Assembly (NCBI RefSeq): GCF_025857195.1
Contig: NZ_CP109788.1
Span: forward strand, 248,001 to 312,000
From: Leisingera thetidis
GTDB taxonomy: Bacteria > Pseudomonadota > Alphaproteobacteria > Rhodobacterales > Rhodobacteraceae
DNA length: 64,000 nt
Direction of reading: 5' to 3'
The notes under the pieces were generated by a model that did not search any database, was not told where the DNA came from, and worked only from the letters and a program-made list of their open reading frames with translations. Each line of letters begins with the position of its first letter. Position 1 is the first letter of the stretch. Position numbers and translations under genes: made by a program. Below, piece after piece: positions 1-11,470 of this stretch.

Positions 1-646
1 TCCGGTGCCCAAGGCGGATTTCGACGCCCGGTTCAACACCCATCTGATCCCCGGCGGCGGCTATGGCTCGACCGATGCGGGCTGGGTTGTGGTGCCGCAA
101 TGGGACCACCCGGGCGGGATCGTGCTGCCGCATTTCGATGTCGAAATTCAAGACGACGACGGGGAACGGCTGCCCGCCGGCAAGGCTGGTCATGTGGCGG
201 TGCGCCCCAAGGAGCCCGGTGTCATGGCCGACGGTTATTTCGGGATGCCCGAGCGCACCCTGGAAAGCCGCCGCAACCTTTGGTTCCAGACCGGCGATAT
301 CGGCCGCATGGACAAAGACGGGCTGTTCTACTTCCTGCACCGGGTCAGCGAACGGATCCGGGTCAAGGGCGAGATGGTCTCGGGCTATGAAGTCGAGGAA
401 GGCATTCTGAGCCACCCGGCACTCGAAGACTGTGCGGTCATAGCAATTCCCGGTGAGATGGGCGAGGAAGACATCAAGGCCTTTGTCACAGTCAAGGATG
501 GCCACAGCACCAGCGCCGATGCGCTGCGGGCCCACTGCGCCGGACGGATGGCCAAATTCATGATCCCCAAACATTTTGTGTTCCTGGACGAAATGCCGCG
601 CACCCCGACCGGCAAGCCGGAAAAGGGCAAGCTGGCCGCGCTGTAA
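1..646 (+). CDS. AMP-dependent acyl-CoA synthetase/ligase, C-terminal part (5' end outside window)
   Basis: The reading frame is open from the left edge and ends at a TAA, so only about the last 214 residues of an ANL-superfamily enzyme are present. These enzymes adenylate a carboxylate and transfer it to CoA. Visible family motifs are the hinge-region TGDIGRMDKDG near residue 97 and the C-terminal PRTPTGKPEKGKL, whose PTGK lysine is the adenylation lysine. The spacing resembles crotonobetaine/carnitine-CoA ligases (CaiC type). A GlxA-type regulator and a quaternary-amine transporter lie next to it, which fits that assignment, but the substrate pocket is outside the window. The family is certain; the substrate is inferred. 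Confidence 0.85.
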   Translation, partial: PVPKADFDARFNTHLIPGGGYGSTDAGWVVVPQWDHPGGIVLPHFDVEIQDDDGERLPAGKAGHVAVRPKEPGVMADGYFGMPERTLESRRNLWFQTGDIGRMDKDGLFYFLHRVSERIRVKGEMVSGYEVEEGILSHPALEDCAVIAIPGEMGEEDIKAFVTVKDGHSTSADALRAHCAGRMAKFMIPKHFVFLDEMPRTPTGKPEKGKLAAL

Positions 647-970
647 CGGCTGCCGGGACATTGGCCAGCCATCCGGATCACGCCGCCCCCTCGGGCGGCG
701 TGCAGGCTGTGCGCCGCCCTTGAGGAGAGGCAGGGCACGGCAATCCGGCAGCGCCCGCGCCAGACCGCTGTCGCTGGTGCTCGGCGCGCTGCTGATGATC
801 GGCGGGCTGGCCGGCACAAAGTTCCGGCCCTGTCCCCTGCTGGTGAAATATGTCGAAGCCGGTTGGCGCATCCAATCGGCGGGAACGGTCCGGCCCGGAA
901 TGTCATAATGCTCTCCGGCGTCCATCGCATCGGCATCGGCCTGACGCCCGTGCGGCTGTATTTTTGCCGG
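647..970. other. Intergenic region between two convergent genes
   Basis: This stretch of 324 bases holds no convincing gene. Its clearest structure is a perfect 10-bp stem at 679-688/693-702 with a 4-base loop, placed 33 bases after the ligase stop. No run of T follows it on the plus strand, so it is at best a weak or Rho-assisted terminator. Confidence 0.5.
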
Positions 971-2002
971 CTAAGTCAGAACAGGGCTGCCGTGAACCGG
1001 CCCGCGGGTGTCGGGAAGAAATCTCTGCTTGCGGTCCTGAACCGGTGTGACGCCGTAGAACTTGCGGTAATGCAGCGTCAGTGTTGAGGAACTGGCATAG
1101 CCGACAGCGTGGGCGATGTCCGAGATACTGTCCCAGGAGTACCGCACCATCTGCCGGGCAGCCTTCAGGCGCTGGCGGCGGTAATACTCGCCTGGGCTGA
1201 GGCCCGTGGCTGTGCGGAAGCTGCGCTCCAGCTGGCGCGGGGATATACCGGCCATGCGGGCGACATCGCGTATGCCGACAGGGATTTCGACGTTCTCGGA
1301 GAATATGGACATCGCTTGTTTGACCGCTGGCGGCATCTGGTCGACGGTTCGGCCGCTTTGCAGAACCGGGACCTTCTGCCGCGAGCTGCCGCTGCGGATG
1401 ACGGGGTGCTGGAACAGGCACGCAACTTCATTCATGGCCGCTTCGCCCAGTGCAATGCAGATCAGTTCCAAAGACAGGTCGAACATCGCCGTTGCTCCGG
1501 AAACTGTGTGAATAGCGCCGTCGCGGACGGCCAGACTGTCCACCGCCGTGCAATCCGGAAAGGCTGTTTCAAAGGCGCTGCGGTAGCACCAATGAACCGC
1601 ACAGCGCCGTCCGGACAGAACGCCGCTGGAGGCCAGAGGGAAAACACCGCCGGACACCCCGCCCAGTGCGACGCCGTGGCGGGCCAGGTAGCGCAGGCGG
1701 CCAGGACTTGAGACCGGGTCTTCAAACTCCGCTTCAGGACCGGACAGCAAAAACAGGCAATCAATGCCTTCGGCATCCGCCAGGCTGGAAGCCGCGGAAA
1801 AATGCATGCCTGCAGAGGCTGCTGCCTGCGCGCCGGATTCGGTTACCAGGCTCCAGGTGAAAACCTGGTGTCCTGCGATCTCGTTTGCGGCCCGCAACGG
1901 TTCCACGGCTGCGGTTAGGCAGGCCATCGGAAAGCCGGGAAACAGCAGGAAGCCGATGCGGCGAAGCGGGGCGGGGCCGAAGTCGCTGGAATGCAGGGTC
2001 AT
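971..2002 (-). CDS. GlxA-family transcriptional regulator (DJ-1/PfpI-like domain plus AraC HTH)
   Basis: This 343-residue protein has an N-terminal DJ-1/PfpI (glutamine-amidotransferase-like) sensor domain at about residues 14-185. A C-terminal AraC/XylS double helix-turn-helix follows at about 235-330 (SPRQLERSFRTATGLSPGEYY and the YASSSTLTLHYRKFYGVTP helix). Relatives such as CdhR and GbdR respond to carnitine or glycine betaine. The start is an ATG with GGAG 8 bases upstream. The ribosome-binding site lies inside the end of the preceding permease gene, whose stop is only 4 bases away, so the regulator is probably the last gene of the transporter operon. The ligand is inferred to be a quaternary amine. 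Confidence 0.9.
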   Translation of the reverse strand: MTLHSSDFGPAPLRRIGFLLFPGFPMACLTAAVEPLRAANEIAGHQVFTWSLVTESGAQAAASAGMHFSAASSLADAEGIDCLFLLSGPEAEFEDPVSSPGRLRYLARHGVALGGVSGGVFPLASSGVLSGRRCAVHWCYRSAFETAFPDCTAVDSLAVRDGAIHTVSGATAMFDLSLELICIALGEAAMNEVACLFQHPVIRSGSSRQKVPVLQSGRTVDQMPPAVKQAMSIFSENVEIPVGIRDVARMAGISPRQLERSFRTATGLSPGEYYRRQRLKAARQMVRYSWDSISDIAHAVGYASSSTLTLHYRKFYGVTPVQDRKQRFLPDTRGPVHGSPVLT

Positions 2003-2006
2003 GGCA

Positions 2007-3971
2007 TCACTCCAGCCCCAGCGCTTCTTTTTTGGACCGCGCCCAGGTGGTGACCAGGTGGTCCACCATCAGCCCCATGAAGGCAACGGCCAGACCCAGC
2101 ACCAGCCCCTTGCCCACATCGGTCGAGGACAGTGCGCGCTGCATTTCCTGGCCCAGATCCTGGGTGCCGATGAAGGCTGCGATGATGACCATGAACAGCG
2201 AGAACATAACTGACTGGTTGACCCCGACCATGATAGTCGGCAGGGCCATCGGCAGCCGCACTTTCCACAAGGTCTGCATCCGGGTGGCGCCGGACATGTC
2301 CGCGGCCTCGATCAGGGTTTCCGGGACTTGCCGCAGCCCTTCGATGGTGTAGCGCACCAGCGGCACCGCCGCGAACAGGACAACCGCACCGACCACGGCC
2401 ACGTCATTGACGCCGAACAGCATGACCACCGGGATCAGGTAGATGAAGCTGGGGAAGGTTTGCAGGGTGTCGCAGATCAGCAGCGCGATGCCCGCGCGTT
2501 TTTCATTGAACGAACCCCAGATCCCGAGCGGGAAGCCCATCGCCGCAGCGATGCAGACGGCGACAACGACGGTGTAGACCGTGATCATGGCGCGGTCCCA
2601 CCAGCCGGAGGTCGCGATGAGGCCGAAGAACGCGAGGCATGCCAGCGCAGACCGCAGCCCGCCGACAGCCCACCCGGTGGCCGCAAGCAGGGCCAGAACG
2701 GCAGCATAGGGCATCCACAGGAAGGCATCGCGGATCGGGATCAGCACCCAGGTGATCAGGAACCAGCGCAGCCACTGGGTGACCGGATCGATCAGCACGA
2801 TGAACCAATCCGCAACCGCATCAATCGGTTTGGAGATGGTGAAGGCATTGCGGCGGTCGATCTGGTCCATCAGCGGGATGAACTGAGCCAGCACCAGACA
2901 GGCCAGCGACAGGCCAAGGCCAAGCAGCAGGAACTTGTTGCGAACGGCAAACGAGATGCCTTTCTCGAAATGCTCCGGCTGTTTGGTGGCCCAGGCCTTG
3001 GTGCAGCGGTCCAGCATGACCGCCAGCAGCACGATGGTGATGCCGATCTCGACAGAGCGGCCGATCTTCAGCGCCTGCAAAAGCTGCAGCAGCTTCTGCC
3101 CCAGGCCGGGCATGCCGATGAAGCTGGCGAGAACCACCATGGCCAGGCATTGCATGATCACCTGGTTGACGCCGACCAGGATCTCGGTCCTCGCTGTTGG
3201 AATGCGCACGTGGCGCAGCAGCTGCCAGCGGGTGGAGCCGCACATATGGCCGCTTTCGATCACCTCATGCGGAACCTTGCGCAGGCCGAGCAGCGACATG
3301 CGGATCATCGGCGGCACCGAGAAGATGATCGTGACAATCGCACCCGCCTTGGGGCCGACACCGATGAAGACGACCACCGGGATCATATAGGCGAAATGCG
3401 GCAGGCTTTGCGCGATGTTGAGGATCGGATTCAGGATCCGCTCAAAGGTCTTGGACCGCCAGGCGAGGATGCCCATGACCAGGCCGAACAGGATTGAAAA
3501 AGGCGCGGCGACGACGATTACGGAGAGGGTCTCCATCGCCCATTTCCACTGCCCCATGACAGCAATCCAGACAAAGGTGCCGCCGGTCAGCAGTGACAGC
3601 CGCCAGCCTTGCAGGGCATAGCCGGTGACAAAGCCGATGCTGGCGATCACGGTCCAGGGAATGGGGCCGATCCGGGGCCAGCGGTTCTTGCCGTAAAGCA
3701 GGTTGGCGGTCACATCGAGCAGCCACTCCACGCCATCCGCAAAGGCGCGGGTCAGGTAGAGGAGGCCGAGATCATCGCGGATGAACACAAATGCCGTGTT
3801 GATCCAGTCGGCAAAGGGCAGGATCATCCATTCCGGCGGCCGTACCAGCCCGGACGGCAGAACCGAATTGCCTGCGGCCAGCAGGCAGGCCGCGGCGAAG
3901 ATGACCCAGCCCGTTCTGGCGCGCGTCCAGACCTGTGGTTTGCCTGCAAGCGTCATAGTCTGGTCGGTCAT
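2007..3971 (-). CDS. Betaine/TMAO-type ABC transporter, fused double permease
   Basis: The 654-residue membrane protein contains two binding-protein-dependent permease domains in tandem. Each carries its own EAA loop, SLLGLRKVPHEVIESG... near residue 235 and TIEGLRQVPETLIEAADMSG near residue 560. About a dozen or more hydrophobic segments are visible. ProW/OpuAB permeases are usually single-domain proteins of 280-350 residues, so this is a genuine internal duplication that supplies both halves of the channel. The gene overlaps the upstream ATPase stop by 4 bases (ATGA), showing translational coupling. It completes a transporter of the glycine betaine/proline betaine/TMAO class. The Tor genes nearby make TMAO an attractive substrate, but the sequence alone does not settle this. 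Confidence 0.93.
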   Translation of the reverse strand: MTDQTMTLAGKPQVWTRARTGWVIFAAACLLAAGNSVLPSGLVRPPEWMILPFADWINTAFVFIRDDLGLLYLTRAFADGVEWLLDVTANLLYGKNRWPRIGPIPWTVIASIGFVTGYALQGWRLSLLTGGTFVWIAVMGQWKWAMETLSVIVVAAPFSILFGLVMGILAWRSKTFERILNPILNIAQSLPHFAYMIPVVVFIGVGPKAGAIVTIIFSVPPMIRMSLLGLRKVPHEVIESGHMCGSTRWQLLRHVRIPTARTEILVGVNQVIMQCLAMVVLASFIGMPGLGQKLLQLLQALKIGRSVEIGITIVLLAVMLDRCTKAWATKQPEHFEKGISFAVRNKFLLLGLGLSLACLVLAQFIPLMDQIDRRNAFTISKPIDAVADWFIVLIDPVTQWLRWFLITWVLIPIRDAFLWMPYAAVLALLAATGWAVGGLRSALACLAFFGLIATSGWWDRAMITVYTVVVAVCIAAAMGFPLGIWGSFNEKRAGIALLICDTLQTFPSFIYLIPVVMLFGVNDVAVVGAVVLFAAVPLVRYTIEGLRQVPETLIEAADMSGATRMQTLWKVRLPMALPTIMVGVNQSVMFSLFMVIIAAFIGTQDLGQEMQRALSSTDVGKGLVLGLAVAFMGLMVDHLVTTWARSKKEALGLE

Positions 3972-4999
3972 GATCCCGCTCCCAGCAGCACGTCCAGTGC
4001 TTCCTGACGGCTCATTGCGCCGATCAGGGTACCTGCGTTGTTGGCCACGGGCAGGAATTCGCGGCTGTCATTGACCAGCAGCCGGGCGAGTTCGGAAATG
4101 GTCTGCTTGTCGCCAATCGGTGCGCCCGTCAGGCTGTGGCCGTTTACCGCCCGCGCCAGCACCCCGGCGTGGACCACGCGGGATTTCTCGATTTCCTCGG
4201 TGAACTTGGCGACATATTCGGTGGCCGGGTTCAGCACGATCTGATCGGGGGTATCGCATTGCTCGACCACGCCGTCCTTCATGATGGCGATGCGGTCGGC
4301 CAGGCGCAGCGCCTCGTCGAAATCATGGGTGATGAAGACGATGGTCTTGCCCAGCATTTCCTGCAGGCGCAGAAATTCGTCCTGCATCTCGCGCCGGATC
4401 AGCGGGTCGAGGGCGGAGAAAGGTTCATCCAGGAACCAGATGTCGGGTTCGATTGCCAGGCTGCGGGCAATTCCTACCCGCTGCTGCTGGCCGCCGGACA
4501 ATTCCCGCGGGAAATAGTCCTCGCGCCCTGACAGGCCGACCAGTTCAATCACCTCCAGCGCGCGGGCACGGCGTTCGTGGCGGTCCTGCCCGCGCATTTC
4601 CAGCGGGAAAGCGACGTTGTCCAGCACGGTGCGGTGCGGCAGCAGGCCGAAGCTTTGGAACACCATGCCCATCTTGTTGCGGCGCAGATCGATCAGCTCT
4701 TTTTCGGACATGCCGCCAATGTTCTGGCCTTCGACCTGAACCTCGCCGCCGGTGATGTCGATCAGCCGCGACAGGCAGCGCACAAAGGTCGACTTGCCGG
4801 AGCCGGACAGCCCCATGATCACCAGCATTTCCCCTTTGGCAATATCCAGGGAAACATCGCGCACCGCGGCGATGTAACCGGCTTGGCGGATTTCATCAAA
4901 GCCCGGGTTGCCGGTCAGCGACTTCAGATACTGTTCCGGATTGGCGCCAAACAGCTTCCAGACGTTTTTGCAGGAAATGACGGGGGTGGCGGCGGTCAT
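3968..4999 (-). CDS. Betaine/TMAO-type ABC transporter, ATP-binding protein
   Basis: This is the nucleotide-binding subunit of the transporter, 343 residues from the chosen ATG. It has Walker A (GLSGSGKST), the LSGGQQQRV signature, Walker B (WFLDEPFSALDP) and the switch histidine (VFITHD). A CBS-like C-terminal tail (FLPVANNAGTLIGAMS) is typical of OpuAA/ProV. A longer frame reaches 5152, but its extra 51 residues look like read-back into the intergenic region and the end of the binding-protein gene. The ATG at 4999 gives the normal family N-terminus (MTAATPVISCKNVWKLFG). It is co-transcribed with the binding protein upstream and the permease downstream. Confidence 0.93.
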   Translation of the reverse strand: MTAATPVISCKNVWKLFGANPEQYLKSLTGNPGFDEIRQAGYIAAVRDVSLDIAKGEMLVIMGLSGSGKSTFVRCLSRLIDITGGEVQVEGQNIGGMSEKELIDLRRNKMGMVFQSFGLLPHRTVLDNVAFPLEMRGQDRHERRARALEVIELVGLSGREDYFPRELSGGQQQRVGIARSLAIEPDIWFLDEPFSALDPLIRREMQDEFLRLQEMLGKTIVFITHDFDEALRLADRIAIMKDGVVEQCDTPDQIVLNPATEYVAKFTEEIEKSRVVHAGVLARAVNGHSLTGAPIGDKQTISELARLLVNDSREFLPVANNAGTLIGAMSRQEALDVLLGAGS

Positions 5000-5024
5000 G
5001 GGTCTACTTTCATTAGTATGAGGT

Positions 5025-5046
5025 CCGGGGCAGTGAACCGCCCCGG
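5025..5046 (-). promoter_or_regulatory. Intercistronic hairpin between binding protein and ATPase genes
   Basis: A perfect 7-bp G+C stem (5025-5031 with 5040-5046) lies in the 70-base gap after the binding-protein stop codon. It has no run of U. Stems here commonly stabilise or attenuate the mRNA so that the binding protein is made in excess over the membrane parts. That role is inferred. Confidence 0.4.
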
Positions 5047-5069
5047 GGAGTTGGAGAGAGAAGCGGCGT

Positions 5070-6143
<1,074 letters not shown>

Positions 6144-6203
6144 GCTGGCCATTTATGTTAAAATTTGTTAACTGGCGGGAAAATTTGCGGGGGCACTGCC
6201 AAC

Positions 6204-6896
6204 ATGGCGCATATTCTGATCATCGAGGACGAACCGGTCACCCGGAGCACCCTCGCCAGCTATCTCGATGCGCAGGGCTATAGCGTTTCCAAAGCGGAAA
6301 CCGCCGAAGAGGCCGAGCGGATATTGCAGACAAGCAACGTTGACCTGCTTCTGGTCGACATCAACCTGCCCGGCAAAGACGGGTTGCAGATTACCCGGGA
6401 GCAGCGGGCCAAATCCGACATCGGGATCATCCTGGTGACCGGCCGGGATGACGAGATCGACAGAATCGTGGGTTTGGAACTTGGCGCCGATGACTACGTC
6501 TGCAAGCCCTTCAACCGGCGTGAACTGCTGGCCCGGCTGAAGAATCTGCTGCGCCGGACCCAGGAGGCGCGGCGGTTGTCGCGCCGGGTCTACACCTTTG
6601 GCAACTTCCGGTTTGACGTCGCGGCCCGGCATCTTCAAACCCTCGAGGGGGACAGCGTTCCGCTGACCCGGGCGGAGTTCGAGGTGCTGGATATGCTGAT
6701 CAGCCGTGCGGGCGAGGTTGCATCGCGCGATGCTTTGATGAGCCGGGTCACCCATCGCCAATACGGCGCCAACCCGCGGACCGTGGACGTGTTGATCCGG
6801 CGTCTGCGCGGCAAGCTGGAAGAGGCGCCCGCCAACCCGCGGATCATCACCACCGTGCACGGTGAAGGTTACGTGTTCACCGCGCCCTTGGACTGA
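6204..6896 (+). CDS. torR: TorR-like OmpR-family response regulator
   Basis: The 230-residue regulator has a receiver domain (phosphoacceptor D52 in [13 protein letters not shown], acidic pair in IIEDE, conserved lysine in DDYVCKPF). An OmpR/PhoB winged helix with a typical [13 protein letters not shown] ... [18 protein letters not shown] stretch follows. The start [10 protein letters not shown] is preferred over a frame extension to 6165. Its 3' end overlaps the convergent torS gene by 28 bases. With torS and torT it forms a TMAO-type phosphorelay set. The likely targets are itself and the adjacent transporter, because TorR-box-like repeats stand between them. Confidence 0.88.
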   Translation: MAHILIIEDEPVTRSTLASYLDAQGYSVSKAETAEEAERILQTSNVDLLLVDINLPGKDGLQITREQRAKSDIGIILVTGRDDEIDRIVGLELGADDYVCKPFNRRELLARLKNLLRRTQEARRLSRRVYTFGNFRFDVAARHLQTLEGDSVPLTRAEFEVLDMLISRAGEVASRDALMSRVTHRQYGANPRTVDVLIRRLRGKLEEAPANPRIITTVHGEGYVFTAPLD

Positions 6897-9799
6897 TAGC
6901 CGCAAACACGCAGCACACCTGACAGAGCTTCCAGCACCTGCGGAGCCAATGTGTTCAGTCTGCCCAGCCGCTCTGCGGCAGCTGTCCGGCGGCCGTTGGC
7001 GGCAGCCTCTTCCAGGCTGGCCAGGAGGCCCGCCAAGTCCCGTTGCCCGAAGCTGCTGGCAGCCCCTTTTGCCCGGTGGGCTTCTCTTGCCAGCCGCGCG
7101 AGATCCTGCGCCGCTTGGGCCGCGTTCATCCTGTCTATGCTGCGGGGCAGCTCCTGCTGGAAGATCACTGCGATTTCAAACGCCTGACCAGCCCCTAGAT
7201 CCTGGATGTTTTCTTGCATCTGCCGAAGCAGACTGGCATGCCCGTCCCGTTCAGAGGAAGCTTGGCGGGCTGACAGATAAACCTCGCCCTCGCGCCCCTG
7301 GGTGACGCTTTGCAGCGCTTTGGCGAGACGTTCCGGGGAGACCGGCTTGGCCACAAAACCATTCATCCCGGCCTGCAGGTGGGTTTCGATCTGCTCTTCC
7401 TGCACATGTGCAGAGATGCCGATGACCGGCATTTTCGACAGCCGCGGGTCCGGCATCGCGCGCAAACGGCGGGTAGCCTCGGTGCCGCTGATGCCCGGCA
7501 AGTTGACATCCATCAGCACCAGATTGAACTGTGCGTCCGGCAGCAGGGCCAGCGCCTCTTCCGCACTCGCCACGCATTGGCAGCTGTGGCCCATGCGCTC
7601 CAGATAGCCTTGCGCGACCATCTGGTTGATCTCATTGTCCTCCACCACCAGAACCGACAGGGCCGGTCCGGACGGCCTGACCGGAATCGGCGGGTCTTCC
7701 GGCTCCAAGTCTGCTGGATCGCCGGGCGCCAGCTCCACCGACAGGGTGAACACGGAGCCGACATTCTTGGTGCTTTCCAGAGACAGGCGGGCGCCGATGG
7801 TTTGGGCGAAATGCCTGCTGATCGCCAGACCCAGCCCGGTACCGCCGAATTTGCGGGCGGTGTCCGTGTCCTCCTGCTCGAAGGCCTCGAAGATGCGCGC
7901 CTTGGCGTCTTCCGAGATGCCCTTGCCGGTATCGCTGACCTCAAAGGTGATCCAGAGGCTCCCTTCGGCATTGCCGTTTGTGCGGACCCGCAGGATGACC
8001 TCGCCCTCATCGGTGAACTTCAGCGCGTTCGACAGCAGGTTGAACAGGATCTGCCGCAGCTTGGCGGCGTCCCCCTCAACCAGGTCGGGCAATGCCTCCG
8101 GCGCGTCCAGCCAGAGATGGATCCCCTTGCTGTCCGCCCCGGGGCGCAGCAGAACGACGATGTCGTTGATCAGGCCGCGCAGTGAAAACGTAACATCTTC
8201 CCGTTCCAGAGCGCCGCTTTCGATCTTGGAGTAGTCCAGTATATCGTTCAGGATTTTCAGCAGGTTCTGGCCCGAGACCAGCGCCACGCGCAGACGCTCC
8301 ATCTGCCGGGGCGGCAAGCCCTCGTCCGAGAGACTGCGCAGCATGCCCAGCACGCCGTTCATCGGAGTGCGGATTTCGTGGCTCATCATCGCCAGGAATT
8401 CGGACTTTGCCTGATCCGCGGCCTCAGCTTTCTGCCGGGCCTCATCATGAGCTTCGACTTCCTCCCGCAGGCGGTCCGTCTGTTCGGCCACCAGGGATTG
8501 CAGGTTGTTGCGGTGTTCCCTGAGTTCCCGTTCGTTCCGGTCGCGGACTTTTTCCAGCTCCAGTTTGTCGAGGGCCTGCTGGCGGAAAACCTCCACTGCC
8601 GCTTCCATGCGGGCGATCTCGTCCTGTCCGCGCGGGCGCACCGGATGATCCAGCTGGCCGCGCATCAGCGCTGCCATGGTGCCTGCCAGCTGGTTGAGCC
8701 GGCGGGTGATGCTGCCGCGCACATAGAACCACAAAACGGCCAGCGACAGAAGGAACCCTGAGATGGCCGCAAAACCGTTGCGCAGCTGTGCCCGCTGAAT
8801 GTCCGCGGCGGCAGCGTTGCCCGAACTGATTGCCCGCGCCTGTGCCTGATCGGCGACGGCAGAGGCCTCGTCGCCCAGCCTCAGCGCAGTGTTCTGCAAA
8901 TCCTGTTTGAGGGCTGTGATGCGTTCTTCGGTGGACAGGATGCGGCTGCGCAGGCCAAAGAGGCCTGTGTTGCTTTCCGGCAATGCCCGCAGAAGTGCGG
9001 CATAGCTCTCTGCTTGCTGGCGGCGGCCAGGATCACGGATGGCCTTGATGCGGCGGTAAACGATTTCCAGGCGGCTGATCAGCGCGGCTTCAACCGCCTC
9101 CAGTTCAGCATCGTTGGCGGCCTCTTCGATCCGGTTTATCAGCAGCCCGATTTCCGCAGTTTGCGACCGAAGCTCGAACATCAGGCCCAGCTGGAAAAGG
9201 TCGACTTCGATCAGCTTGTCGAGCATATCGATGCGGGCCTGTTCTTCAACAGGTGAGGTGCCCGGACTGTAAAGACTTGAAATAACTGCCGTTGTTCCCA
9301 TTTCGGCATTGGCAACCAACGTGTCGGCCATGCTCAGCAGGTCGTTTGCAGCTGTCAGGTTGCGGTCGGCCAGCTGCTTGAAGCCGCTGCGCAGCGCGAT
9401 GCGGGTTTCCACCAGTTCATCAAGCAGCGCAAGCACCCGCGCGGCATCTGTCACCGTCGCCCGCAGACGGCTGGACCCGGTGATCCCGCCGCGCTCCAGC
9501 GCGTCCAGGCGCCGGGTGAGCGCCTCGACCTGATCGGACAGAAACTGAGCCCGGTTCGCCCGTTCCGCCTGGCTCGTGACCGCGGCCAGTTCCGGAGCAA
9601 TGGCAATGATCCTGGTGCTTTCTTCCGCCATGCCGCGCACCTCGGCGATGGCCGGTATGGTCTGGCTGATCACCTCTGCCTGGCGGCGTGCAAGCCCCCG
9701 CAATTCGACCAGACCGAGAATGCCGGCAATTGTCGGCAGACCCGCAATGACGATGAATGCGAGGCTCAGTTTTCCGCCAAGGCCGAGTTTTTCCAACAT
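6869..9799 (-). CDS. torS: TorS-like hybrid sensor histidine kinase
   Basis: This 976-residue tripartite kinase has TM1 (about 11-33), a long helical periplasmic sensor (about 34-342), TM2 (343-360) and HAMP (361-413). It continues with a HisKA dimerisation domain (H474 in [17 protein letters not shown]), HATPase_c, a receiver (D764 in [11 protein letters not shown]) and an HPt domain (H908 in [14 protein letters not shown]). The His-Asp-His-Asp architecture and helical sensor match TorS, which reads TMAO through TorT. A longer frame reaches 9922 but would overlap torT and lacks homology, so [15 protein letters not shown] at 9799 is chosen. It is divergent from torT and overlaps torR tail to tail. 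Confidence 0.88.
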   Translation of the reverse strand: MLEKLGLGGKLSLAFIVIAGLPTIAGILGLVELRGLARRQAEVISQTIPAIAEVRGMAEESTRIIAIAPELAAVTSQAERANRAQFLSDQVEALTRRLDALERGGITGSSRLRATVTDAARVLALLDELVETRIALRSGFKQLADRNLTAANDLLSMADTLVANAEMGTTAVISSLYSPGTSPVEEQARIDMLDKLIEVDLFQLGLMFELRSQTAEIGLLINRIEEAANDAELEAVEAALISRLEIVYRRIKAIRDPGRRQQAESYAALLRALPESNTGLFGLRSRILSTEERITALKQDLQNTALRLGDEASAVADQAQARAISSGNAAAADIQRAQLRNGFAAISGFLLSLAVLWFYVRGSITRRLNQLAGTMAALMRGQLDHPVRPRGQDEIARMEAAVEVFRQQALDKLELEKVRDRNERELREHRNNLQSLVAEQTDRLREEVEAHDEARQKAEAADQAKSEFLAMMSHEIRTPMNGVLGMLRSLSDEGLPPRQMERLRVALVSGQNLLKILNDILDYSKIESGALEREDVTFSLRGLINDIVVLLRPGADSKGIHLWLDAPEALPDLVEGDAAKLRQILFNLLSNALKFTDEGEVILRVRTNGNAEGSLWITFEVSDTGKGISEDAKARIFEAFEQEDTDTARKFGGTGLGLAISRHFAQTIGARLSLESTKNVGSVFTLSVELAPGDPADLEPEDPPIPVRPSGPALSVLVVEDNEINQMVAQGYLERMGHSCQCVASAEEALALLPDAQFNLVLMDVNLPGISGTEATRRLRAMPDPRLSKMPVIGISAHVQEEQIETHLQAGMNGFVAKPVSPERLAKALQSVTQGREGEVYLSARQASSERDGHASLLRQMQENIQDLGAGQAFEIAVIFQQELPRSIDRMNAAQAAQDLARLAREAHRAKGAASSFGQRDLAGLLASLEEAAANGRRTAAAERLGRLNTLAPQVLEALSGVLRVCGYQSKGAVNT

Positions 9800-9893
9800 T
9801 CCAGAACTTTCGCCTGCATTTGCAGATTTCGCAAATTTGAATTTCCCTTTCGCGTCCTGCTGCCTATCCTCCGAGCCTGGAAAAGGGGACCTC

Positions 9894-10946
9894 ATGCGCG
9901 TTTTGTGGCTAATGCTCTTCACGTTTTTTCATACGCTGGCAGCTGCAGACACGTGGCGCGTGCAGGTGCCGAAAACCGCCTTTGACTACGGCAGCGGGCT
10001 TGAGGCGATGGACTATGCACCGCTTGAGCAGGCGGCGCAGGCCTGGCGGCTGTGTGTCGCCTATCCGCACATGAAGGATGCCTACTGGCTGAGCGTCAAT
10101 TACGGGATGGTGGCGGAAGCCACCCGGCTGGGGGTGTCCTTCAAGCTTGTCGAGGCTGGCGGCTATCCCAACCTCCAGCGGCAAATTCAGCAGGCCGAGG
10201 AATGTGTTGCTGCCGGTGCTGATGCCCTGATCCTCGGCACCGTATCCTTTGCGGGCCTGACCAGCACGGTCGAACGTATTTCAGCCTCTGTCCCGGTGAT
10301 TGCTGCGGTAAATGACATCGCCGATGCAGGGGTCACCGCCAAGGTGGGCGTGTCCTGGACGGAAATGGGCGCCGAAGCGGGGAGGATCATTGCCGCGCGT
10401 CACCCCAAGGGGGCGCCGCCAGTCAAGGTCGCTTGGTTTCCCGGGCCGGCAGAAGCGGGTTGGGTGGCTTTTGTGGATGAAGGATTCCGTGCCGCCCTGG
10501 CGGAGAGTTCTGCGGTGATTGCAGTGACCAAATACGGCGATACCGGGCGCGAGATCCAGGTGCGGCTGGTCGAGGAGGCGCTGGATGAGGTGCCTGACCT
10601 GGAATACATCGCCGGATCTGCTCCCTCTGCCGAGGCCGCAGTGTCGGTGCTGCGCGCCCGCGGCAAGCAGCAGCAGGTTCAGGTTGTGTCAGACTACATG
10701 ACCCATGCGGTCTACCGCGGGGTCCTGCGCGATCGCATCGTTGCGGCACCCTCGGATTTTCCCGTGCTTCAGGGGCGGCTGGCGGTTGAAATGGCAGTGC
10801 GTGCGATCGAAGGCAGCCTGCTTGTCAAACATGCCGGGCCTGCCATCAGGATATTCGACAGCGGCACGGTCGCGGCGGACCTGCTGGACCAGACCCTGGC
10901 GCCGGCAAGTTTTGTCCCGGTCTTCGATTTTCAGCCGAAACGCTGA
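9894..10946 (+). CDS. torT: TorT-like periplasmic binding protein for TMAO sensing
   Basis: The 350-residue protein begins with a signal peptide ([20 protein letters not shown]). It then has a periplasmic-binding-protein type I fold, with segments such as [38 protein letters not shown] and [20 protein letters not shown], as expected of TorT. TorT binds TMAO and presents it to the TorS sensor domain. The ATG at 9894 has AAAAGGGGA just upstream and is favoured over an in-frame extension to 9576 that would lie within torS. Only 94 bases separate it from the divergent torS start. No TMAO reductase gene is present in the window. Confidence 0.85.
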   Translation: MRVLWLMLFTFFHTLAAADTWRVQVPKTAFDYGSGLEAMDYAPLEQAAQAWRLCVAYPHMKDAYWLSVNYGMVAEATRLGVSFKLVEAGGYPNLQRQIQQAEECVAAGADALILGTVSFAGLTSTVERISASVPVIAAVNDIADAGVTAKVGVSWTEMGAEAGRIIAARHPKGAPPVKVAWFPGPAEAGWVAFVDEGFRAALAESSAVIAVTKYGDTGREIQVRLVEEALDEVPDLEYIAGSAPSAEAAVSVLRARGKQQQVQVVSDYMTHAVYRGVLRDRIVAAPSDFPVLQGRLAVEMAVRAIEGSLLVKHAGPAIRIFDSGTVAADLLDQTLAPASFVPVFDFQPKR

Positions 10947-11470
10947 ACGCAAGAGCGCAGGTGCCTTTTTTTGTTTGGCGGCCCTGTTGCTGACCGCCAG
11001 ACCGCCACCGGCCATCCTTTGAGCATGTCCGCCAGCTGCCGTTTGGCCCGTGGCGGACTTCCCGTGGCGGTCATGACAGTGGGCCGGCCAATTGCCCAGG
11101 GCGCAGCAGATAGCCCCTTTGCGCGACACTCACCGGCTGTGTGACCCTGCGCAGATCTTTGCGGCAGAACGATGCAGCCCCTTAGCGCGGAGGCCGCACC
11201 ACTTGTGGTCCTATTTCTGGAGCTCAGTCCAGATCGCGGTGTAAAGCCTGCTGCGCGCGCAAGCAGCGCACAGAACCGCTGCTCCGCTGACAAGGTCTCG
11301 CCGCCTGGCAGGAGAAAACTCTGCCATTCAGGTATTACGCACAGATGTTAAAACGGCCAATGTCCGGGGTGTGCCGACGGCCGGCATTTGACCGTGCGGT
11401 CTCTGATTTGTTCTCGATAGAGCGAAATCCGGGACGGATTTACGATGCATCTATAATATTCCCTCGCCGA
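10947..11470. other. Gene-free intergenic region after torT
   Basis: No supportable coding sequence is seen in these 524 bases. A run of seven T at 10966-10972 lies 20 bases after the torT stop and may end the torT transcript, although the preceding stem is weak. An open frame on the minus strand (10931-11293) has no recognisable domain, signal or ribosome-binding site and is not called. Confidence 0.5.

Noticed and set aside
2328..3497. A 389-residue frame on the plus strand
   Set aside because: It is antisense to the fused permease and rich in Asp/His/Arg/Gln, with no domain.
10931..11293. A 120-residue frame on the minus strand after torT
   Set aside because: It has no domain or ribosome-binding site, and its end overlaps torT. 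I cannot support it as a gene.
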